Shown here: one piece after another, positions 1 through 6,000 of the stretch
Layout: each line of letters opens with the position of its first letter
Numbering within the stretch: position 1 is the stretch's first letter
NCBI GenBank assembly: GCA_027056155.1
Contig: JALULR010000058.1
Coordinates: 1 to 12,649, forward strand
Direction: 5' to 3'
DNA from: DHVE2 group archaeon
GTDB lineage: Archaea; Thermoplasmatota; Thermoplasmata; Thermoplasmatales; Aciduliprofundaceae
Length of the DNA stretch: 12,649 nucleotides
Program-made: the position numbers and the translations under genes
Notes under the pieces: model-generated
Seen by the model: the letters and a program-made list of their open reading frames with translations, nothing else
What the model was told of the DNA's origin: nothing
Databases searched by the model: none

Positions 1-77
1 ACAATGGAATCTTTGCTCTCTTCAGTGCTTTCAACCCAATTTTTACTATCTTGTAGAGCTCCAGAGTCCTTCTCATA

Positions 78-154
78 CCTCATTAATCTTTCCTATATTA
101 TTTTTCTCTAGGGTTTCAACCCACCCTCTAAAAGTGAAAGATTTATTAATGAGG
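78..154. repeat. Interrupted inverted repeat upstream of the first operon
   Basis: CCTCATTAATCTTTC (78-92) is the inverted complement of 136-154, where GAAAG and ATTAATGAGG are separated by four extra bases (ATTT, 141-144). That gives 10 + 5 complementary base pairs. The right arm overlaps the TATA-like box of the first gene, so if that box drives transcription most of the repeat lies upstream of the transcript and would act as DNA (an operator pair) rather than as an RNA hairpin. The loop holds a small palindrome, GGGTTTCAACCC (111-122). The complementarity is seen directly; the role is inferred. Confidence 0.45.
141..150 (+). promoter_or_regulatory. TATA-like box for the 172-1730 operon
   Basis: ATTTATTAAT is centred about 26 nt before the ATG at 172, the archaeal TATA-to-start distance. 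No purine-rich Shine-Dalgarno lies between it and the ATG. A leaderless transcript starting at or next to 172 is the simplest reading. Confidence 0.5.
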
Positions 155-171
155 CAAATTATCTTGCATAG

Positions 172-402
172 ATGATGAGCAAACTTAACGAGGAAGAGAC
201 TAAGAAAAATGCCGAGCGTTATGGCTTAATGCCCGTGAAGATAAGAGATAGCGATGTGGTGCAGTTATCTAAGAAAGCAGATGGCAAATTTGAGCCTATA
301 CAGTGGCAGGAGTTTTTTGAGCTCCTGAAAAAGAAGCGTTTAGCCGTTTATATATCAAAAACAGGATATATGAAAATAATGAGTGATGATGTGTATGAAT
401 AG
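172..402 (+). CDS. Small conserved-looking protein of unknown function, first gene of the riboflavin-reductase operon
   Basis: A 76-residue protein that I do not recognise as a named family. It has a charged N-terminal helix (about residues 5-17), a predicted strand (PVKI, DVVQL), a turn rich in K, D and G, then a WQEFFELL helix and a C-terminal strand ending GYMKIM. It is soluble, with no Cys, no signal peptide and no membrane segment. Two ATGs stand in tandem (172, 175); the first is chosen because a TATA-like box lies 26 nt upstream and no ribosome site is visible, suggesting leaderless translation. Its stop overlaps the next gene by 8 nt (ATGAATAG, 395-402), so the two are probably translationally coupled. 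It may assist the reductase or phosphoesterase, but nothing in the sequence shows this. Confidence 0.75.
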   Translation: MMSKLNEEETKKNAERYGLMPVKIRDSDVVQLSKKADGKFEPIQWQEFFELLKKKRLAVYISKTGYMKIMSDDVYE

Positions 403-1036
403 GCCTAGAATAATAATAAACGCGGCGATGAGTGTAGATGGAAGAATTGCACTCGTAGGCGGGAAAAGAATAAAAATTAGCGATGATGCTGATTTTATGC
501 GCGTGCATAAACTGCGTGCAAGTGTAGATGCTATTTTGGTGGGCATAAATACTGTGCTTAAAGATGACCCCAAGCTCACAGTTAAGAAGAAATATGTGCC
601 TCTTGCTAAAAATCCAGTTAGAATTGTGCTAGATTCACAGCTCAGAATCCCGGATACTGCCCGCGTGCTCAACGACGATGCGCCAACTATAATTGCAACC
701 ACAGAGCGTGCACAAAAAAGAAATTTAAATGCTAAACTCATCAGATGTGGCGCAGAGCGCGTTAATTTAGGCTGTTTGCTCACCGAGTTATACGAGCGTG
801 GTATCAAGAGCGTGATGGTTGAGGGAGGTGGCACCATAATTTCATCTTTCTTGAGAGCGCGGTTAGTAGATGAGCTATATATTTTCGTGGGGTCAATTAT
901 TATTGGTGGAGATGCGCCAAGCATAGTGGCAGGCACGGGGGCTAAAGAAAATGCAGAGGTAATAGGACTCAAACTCAAATCATGCGAGAGATTGGGCTCT
1001 GGCCTGCTTTTGCACTATGGTGTGAAAGATGATTGA
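395..1036 (+). CDS. 2,5-diamino-6-ribosylaminopyrimidinone 5'-phosphate reductase (RibD C-terminal type, archaeal riboflavin pathway)
   Basis: A 213-residue stand-alone RibD_C/dihydrofolate-reductase-fold protein, the size of the archaeal family typified by MJ0671. The family uses NAD(P)H to reduce the ribosyl side chain of 2,5-diamino-6-ribosylamino-4(3H)-pyrimidinone 5'-phosphate to ribityl in riboflavin/F420 precursor synthesis. Visible signatures: an N-terminal strand then AAMSVDGRIA, DAILVGINTVLKDDPKLTV, NPVRIVLDS, MVEGGGT (nucleotide-binding glycine motif) and the late IIIGGDAPS. No deaminase domain is present, as expected in archaea. In-frame starts GTG 383, ATG 386 and ATG 389 exist, but ATG 395 gives the family-like MNRPRIIIN start and has GTGAT 7 nt upstream, matching the archaeal 16S tail. 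It overlaps both neighbours by 8 nt, placing it in the middle of a three-gene operon. Confidence 0.9.
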   Translation: MNRPRIIINAAMSVDGRIALVGGKRIKISDDADFMRVHKLRASVDAILVGINTVLKDDPKLTVKKKYVPLAKNPVRIVLDSQLRIPDTARVLNDDAPTIIATTERAQKRNLNAKLIRCGAERVNLGCLLTELYERGIKSVMVEGGGTIISSFLRARLVDELYIFVGSIIIGGDAPSIVAGTGAKENAEVIGLKLKSCERLGSGLLLHYGVKDD

Positions 1037-1730
1037 GTTAGTTCCCAATGAGCGTGCATTCTTTATAAACGAGCTAAATGCGTTGGTTATAGCGGACTTG
1101 CACATGGGCTATGAATATGTTTTGAGAAAGGAGGGCATAATGCTCCCTGATTCTGAAGATGCACTATTGCAAAGAATTAAGATGCTCATTAGCAAATACG
1201 ATGCTAAAAAGTTAATAATCTTGGGCGATGCGAAGCATAGTATTGGCGAGTATAGAAATGTGCATCTCTTGGAGAAGCTCGATGTGGACATTTATGTGGC
1301 TAAAGGTAATCATGACGGCGGATTAGAAAACCTGCTTAATGCTAAAATATACGGTGCGGAAGGATTTCGTATTGGCAATTATGGATTTATGCACGGGCAT
1401 TCATGGCCTTCTGAGGAGGTTATGAATGCAAAATACGTTTTTATGGGGCACATTCATCCAGAGATTGAGCTTCGAGACTCGGTGGGAAAGAGCCATCGCT
1501 ATGCATGCCATCTCGTTGGTACGCTAACAGAGCAAGGCAAGAAACGATATTCTGGAGCGCCGAAGATATTCGTGGTGGCTGCTTTTAATCCTTTAGTGGG
1601 CTCTGCATTGGCGGACCCCATCGGACCATTGATGAAAAATAAGATTATTGATGATTTTAAAGTTTATTTGCTCAACGGAACATATCTGGGCAAAATGGAA
1701 ACTCTTCTACATGAAGCTCCTCGTCTATAA
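1029..1730 (+). CDS. Calcineurin-like metallophosphoesterase (COG1407, ICC/Mre11-like)
   Basis: 233 residues with the full metallophosphatase motif set: DLH (D23, H25), GDAKH (D67), GNHDG (N94, H95, D96), HGHSWP (H122, H124) and GHIHP (H141, H143). This binds two divalent metals. The GDxKH and HGHSWP forms are typical of the archaeal COG1407 group, whose substrate is unsettled; the bacterial relatives are ligase-associated PdeM proteins. There is no export signal, so it acts in the cytoplasm. The C-terminus, FKVYLLNGTYLGKM, is family-like, so the gene truly runs on to 1730. It starts 8 nt before the end of the reductase gene (ATGATTGA). The position suggests, but does not prove, a phosphatase role near riboflavin synthesis, where a dephosphorylation step is poorly assigned in many organisms. 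Its last 59 nt are also coding on the opposite strand. Confidence 0.88.
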   Translation: MIELVPNERAFFINELNALVIADLHMGYEYVLRKEGIMLPDSEDALLQRIKMLISKYDAKKLIILGDAKHSIGEYRNVHLLEKLDVDIYVAKGNHDGGLENLLNAKIYGAEGFRIGNYGFMHGHSWPSEEVMNAKYVFMGHIHPEIELRDSVGKSHRYACHLVGTLTEQGKKRYSGAPKIFVVAAFNPLVGSALADPIGPLMKNKIIDDFKVYLLNGTYLGKMETLLHEAPRL

Positions 1731-2319
1731 CTACAACGCTCTTATTTTTGATTAGCTCACCGCCGCCCTCGGTGGATATTATCACTCGCTCTTTTTCCCT
1801 GCGTATGTATATGCTGTAATAATCTTCCTCACGTCTAGCGTATCTTATCACGTATATTTTTCCATCCATGTACAAAACAGAGTTAATTGAGACAAACTCA
1901 TATTTTTCGATATCGCAGAGCACGTTCCAAAGCCCGCGGTGAACGATGTTCATAAATAAGCTTTCTGAGTCGGTCTCACCGCAAGATTCTTCGTGAGATA
2001 TGTTAATGAGGCCATTGTGCATAAAAACGGCGCCTTTACTAAGAAATGGGTGTGTGTTTTCAAGGGCAATTTTCGCGCCTTTGCCACGCTTTCGCGCATG
2101 GGCAAAAAGTATGTTTGCGCAGGGAAAATTTTTTGTTTTGCGGGACCAAATGGGCACGGTTTCTTTGTGTATGTATTCATCTTCACCGCTTTTGAGCCAT
2201 AGTCCCCAGCCATCGCCATGCTCGGCATGCAAACCCGTTTTTGCCATTTTTTCTAGCTCATCTATATACGGGGCAGGCTCGAAGCGCTCTTTTGCAACTA
2301 CAGCTATAAATCTACACAT
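1672..2319 (-). CDS. Class II (Ntn-type) glutamine amidotransferase domain protein, YafJ-like
   Basis: 215 residues starting MCRF, so Met removal exposes the Cys2 nucleophile of class II amidotransferases. Other family motifs are HGDGWG (34-39), FAHARKRG (72-79, substrate Arg), NTHPF (88-92), MHNG (100-103, oxyanion Asn-Gly) and TDSE (116-119, Asp that holds the glutamine amino group). The domain releases ammonia from glutamine. No synthase domain is fused, so the acceptor is unknown; the nearest type is the YafJ/GATase_4 group rather than GlmS, PurF or GltB. The gene overlaps rph by 8 nt (ATGTGTAG), and GTGAT lies upstream as a short ribosome site. Its 3' end overlaps the convergent phosphoesterase by 59 nt. 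Confidence is high for the fold and low for a specific biological role. Confidence 0.85.
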   Translation of the reverse strand: MCRFIAVVAKERFEPAPYIDELEKMAKTGLHAEHGDGWGLWLKSGEDEYIHKETVPIWSRKTKNFPCANILFAHARKRGKGAKIALENTHPFLSKGAVFMHNGLINISHEESCGETDSESLFMNIVHRGLWNVLCDIEKYEFVSINSVLYMDGKIYVIRYARREEDYYSIYIRREKERVIISTEGGGELIKNKSVVVIDEELHVEEFPFCPDMFR

Positions 2320-3022
2320 TTTCCATCACTTCTCTCTGGATAGCTACGAGCTCAGATATGCCCTTTTTGGCTAGGTTTAATAAATTTTTAAGTTGCTCTT
2401 CGCTAAGCGGCTCTTGCTCCGAAGTGCCTTGAATCTCTACGTACCTCATATCCGAGGTCATGGCCACATTCAAATCCACATCTGCCTGCGAGTCCTCCTC
2501 GTATGCGAGGTCTAGCATGGGCACACCCTGCACTATGCCCACACTCACAGCGGCCACTTGATATTTTATCGGGTCCTCTGCTATTTTTCCCTCTTTGAGC
2601 AATCTTTGCACTGCGAGATACAGCGCCAAAAACCCACCAGTTATACTAGCTGTCCTCGTACCACCATCTGCCTGTATGACATCACAGTCAATCCAAATAG
2701 TTCTGGCTCCTAGCTTGCTCAGGTCCACTGCAGCTCTTAGCGCACGGCCGATTATTCTCTCAATCTCTTTACTGCGTCCGTTCACGTGACCACGCTCCCT
2801 AAAAATTCGTGTCTCAGAGGAGCCGGGGAGCATGGAGTACTCTGCCGTGAGCCAGCCTTTATTCTCGTTTTTCAACCAATCTGGCACATTTTCGATAACC
2901 TGCGCAGAGCAAAGTACAATGGTCTCGCCCTGCTGATAAAGCACGGAGCTGTAAGCCTTTTTTTGAAAATTCGGGGTGATTTTCACAGTTCTTAGCTCGT
3001 CATAATCTCTTTTATTGCGCAT
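2312..3022 (-). CDS. rph: Ribonuclease PH, bacterial type
   Basis: 236 residues, the usual length of bacterial RNase PH, a phosphorolytic 3'-5' exoribonuclease that trims tRNA 3' ends. Family blocks are continuous: GWLTAEYSMLP (57-66), an arginine-bearing loop with R72 and R75, the GRSKEIERIIGRALRAAVDL helix (82-101), DCDVIQADGGTRTAS (112-126; the GTRT phosphate site), AAVSVGIV, and the acidic cluster YEEDSQADVDLNV (174-186). These are the bacterial RNase PH forms, not those of the archaeal exosome subunit Rrp41, which normally has an RYHMAPFS-type block where this protein has AEYSMLP. It starts at ATG 3022; the nearby upstream ATG is out of frame. It heads a two-gene unit with the amidotransferase. 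Upstream lies the terminator of the surface-protein gene and a weak TATA-like CTTTAGAAAAG near 3058. Confidence 0.9.
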   Translation of the reverse strand: MRNKRDYDELRTVKITPNFQKKAYSSVLYQQGETIVLCSAQVIENVPDWLKNENKGWLTAEYSMLPGSSETRIFRERGHVNGRSKEIERIIGRALRAAVDLSKLGARTIWIDCDVIQADGGTRTASITGGFLALYLAVQRLLKEGKIAEDPIKYQVAAVSVGIVQGVPMLDLAYEEDSQADVDLNVAMTSDMRYVEIQGTSEQEPLSEEQLKNLLNLAKKGISELVAIQREVMENV

Positions 3023-3079
3023 ACTCGCTCATGGCGATTTGATGGAAAAACTTTTCTAAAGAGAATTATGGAGCGCTAC

Positions 3080-3096
3080 AAAAATAAAAAGGAAAG
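3080..3096 (-). terminator. Oligo-T terminator after the surface binding-protein gene
   Basis: Read on the minus strand, the stop codon is followed by CTTTCC and then TTTTTATTTTT. Archaeal RNA polymerase commonly terminates at such T-tracts without a hairpin. It separates the long gene from rph. Confidence 0.5.
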
Positions 3097-6000
3097 TTAT
3101 TTTCTCTTCCGCAGAAGAAGTAGAGCCATGCCGAGCAGGGTAATTGCTATCATTCCAAAATTGCTTAGCTCTGGCACGGTGCTGCTTGCGGTTATTGTTT
3201 CTATGTCCGAATTTACGGTGTTTCCATGTATGTCGCTAGCGACGATGTAGAAGCTATAGTTTCCGGCGTTTGTGAATTTTATGTTTGCGTAGTAGGTGTT
3301 GGTGTTTCCAACTCTCTGCATTGTATATTGGTGATATGTGCTTTCGCTGTCTTCTTTTATGTACAACGTTACATAATTGAGAGAGAAGGTGCTGTTTATA
3401 TTGATGGTAATGTTTCCATTTGCTCCTACGCCTACTAAGTATGGGTAATTAAGGGTAGTTATTGCCATCTCCCCTCCGGTTATAAGGACTTCTTTTGATA
3501 TGGTTGCTGTGAAGTACCCAGAAGCGGAGAATCTCAATTGGAGCTCTACAACTCCGTTGTATTCTCTATCGTTAATTGTGAATGAAACCACACCGTTTGA
3601 ATTAGTTTCATTATTCGCCACCGCTGTGCCGTTGAGGATCAGGGTAACATTTGTGTTGGTGATTGGACCATTCGAGCCCATTAACTTACCTGTAATTGTA
3701 GTACTGGTGCCGTTCCAGAGCACGGTGCCCGGGGTATTTAGATATTCAAAGTATGCTATTTTTGGCTCAACAAGGATTTGCGTAGATTCGAGCACTCTAT
3801 ATGTTGTTGAGTTACCACTCGCTCTTGCAAAAACATCGATGGTCTTGGGTGTATTCACCGCAGGTGCTTTGGGAGTTAGTGTAATTTGTCCAGAGGAATC
3901 GGTAGTGCCTGACACTGAGCTAAATAGATGGTGATTGTTAAAAACTTTCACATTTACCCCCTTGACTGGTGCGTTGTTTTCATTGTACACACTAACATTA
4001 ACGCTGAAATTATTGCCCGAGATTACTGCCGGCTGCGTTGATATCGATTCAATAATTATGTGTTGTGCTCTTTGGAATCCTATCTGAGTTTGGAAACTCT
4101 GGTTACCATTCATTATAAATGCACCATACGGCGGTGGATAAGATGTAGAACCACCAGTGATTATATATAGCCTCTCTGTAAGATCCCTATATGAACTCTG
4201 GGCTCTCGCTATTGTAAAATTACCCGTACCATTCACAATCTGCATTGGCTCCATATCCACATTATAGGTACTCATCAGGTATTGTTTTGTTGCATTATCT
4301 GCAACTCCATTCCACTCCGCAGGGAAACCTATATTAGTATCACTATATTTTGCGTACACATTGATTCCTACCCATTCATTTGTAGTATCAAAGGCGGGAC
4401 CGGAAGCGAAGTTAGCAAGAGCACCGTCAGGAGAATCGCTGAGCACAGTACCAATTATCTGATTTCCGATAGGGTGCTGGTTTGTCTGGTTATATAGCGA
4501 AACAGTATATGTGAGTGAAGAATCCCCAACCATGAAAGGGTCAATAGATATATGGCCACCATACAGCGGCACACCAACAGCACCGTTCCAGTATAGGATA
4601 TCTACCGCATCATCTATTGAGTGAACCGAGGGAATGTGAAATTTCACTACTACTACTTTTGTTGGCAAATCTTTGTTAAACGTGAGCTGTACTTTAGCAT
4701 TACCATTGTCGTCTGTTTCCGTACTGGTTGGGGCATTGTTTAGGTATGTTATGTTTGAATAGCTGATATTCACATAAGTATCAGGGAGGGGGGTGCCATC
4801 GAAGTTCTCTGTGTGGATATATATGTCAGTTGTTAGGCTAGTCATATTAACGGTCCAATTTGTAGCCGAAGTTATACGCACTATATTCCATGATTCCGCG
4901 GTGTTGTATGTTATCAAGTTCATAGTCACAGTGTTACTAGGACTATAGCCTTCTTTTGTAGCACTAAACACGAGGTTTGCAAGAGTGTGCATGTCTGTGT
5001 ATTGGTATTGCATGCTATTGCTAGAGGGGGCAGTGTATGTGAATGTTGCATATCCATTTTGGTCTGTGGTGTCTGAGTATTTGTCCAAAGAACCATAGCC
5101 CACCAAAATTTCATCCACTGTCACATTTACTCCGCCAACCGGCGCACCATTTTGGTCTGTGGCTCTTACCGTAATTTGGGTGTTGCCTCCCGGAGCCAAA
5201 GAGTATTCCTTTGCTGTTGCGGTGATATGCAGCGCTTTATATCCCAAGGTTTTCACGGTACCTGTGTATTCTGACTCCAATCCATTTGCTGATGCTTCTA
5301 TAGTTATTGTGGCGATTCCGGGTTCAAGGGCATTGATATTAAACGAAAACACACCCATGTTATCTGTCTTTCCGCTCTGAGGCGTTATTTGTACTTGTGA
5401 AGACGCGGAGATGCTTACATTCACATTGCTAAGCGGCGTGCCGTATTGATTCACTATGGTAATTTGCCCCGCGGCGCTCTTACCAATGGCTACTTGTGCA
5501 GGGATATCTGGCATTATTTTTAGTTTGTTATTGGTAATTGCGTTATTTACCGGGTATAAATTGCCTAGAGAAAATCTGTTAAACACAGTGCCTTGCCATT
5601 CAATCCAGCCATTCCATGTATTGAGGGTTGCTTCAATATTGAGCCTATAATACAGCACATTAACCACAGTTGCCTGTGCAATGATATTCTGAGCCCATTT
5701 TGTGTACTTTATTTGCGTGTTAGTATCGAAAGTGGTAGATGCCTTGTTGATAACCTTGCTAAATAGGGTAGCATAATCCTGAGAAATTTTATCTGCACGG
5801 GTGTTATGCACACCGCCAGCGTTCTTGTAGTAAGAATTTGGATTGCTAGCATTCCACCAGCCCCATGTGTTCTGGATTGATTGAGGTCCAAATATATCTG
5901 CAAGGTTGCCTATTGCATCAGTACCCAGTGACCAGCCAAGCTCGAGCATTACATAATTGTACGATTGCATATATGCTACCAAAGTATCAAAGTCCACAGG

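Noticed and set aside
383..394. Extended N-terminus of the reductase from GTG 383 or ATG 386/389.
   Set aside because: The family normally begins right before the first strand; ATG 395 gives that start and has a GTGAT motif at a suitable distance.
355..978. A 207-codon minus-strand frame opposite the riboflavin reductase gene.
   Set aside because: It is a shadow of a gene with clear family motifs. Its translation is Ser/Leu/Ile-rich low-quality text with no recognisable motif.
1950..2374. Overlapping frames of 69, 92 and 124 codons within the amidotransferase gene.
   Set aside because: They are shadows of the gene carrying MCRF, HGDGWG and MHNG motifs.
5054..5162. Direct repeat CCATTTTGGTCTGTGG at 5054-5069 and 5147-5162.
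   Set aside because: Both copies encode the TDQNG turn of neighbouring Ig-like units in the same frame, so shared protein sequence explains them.
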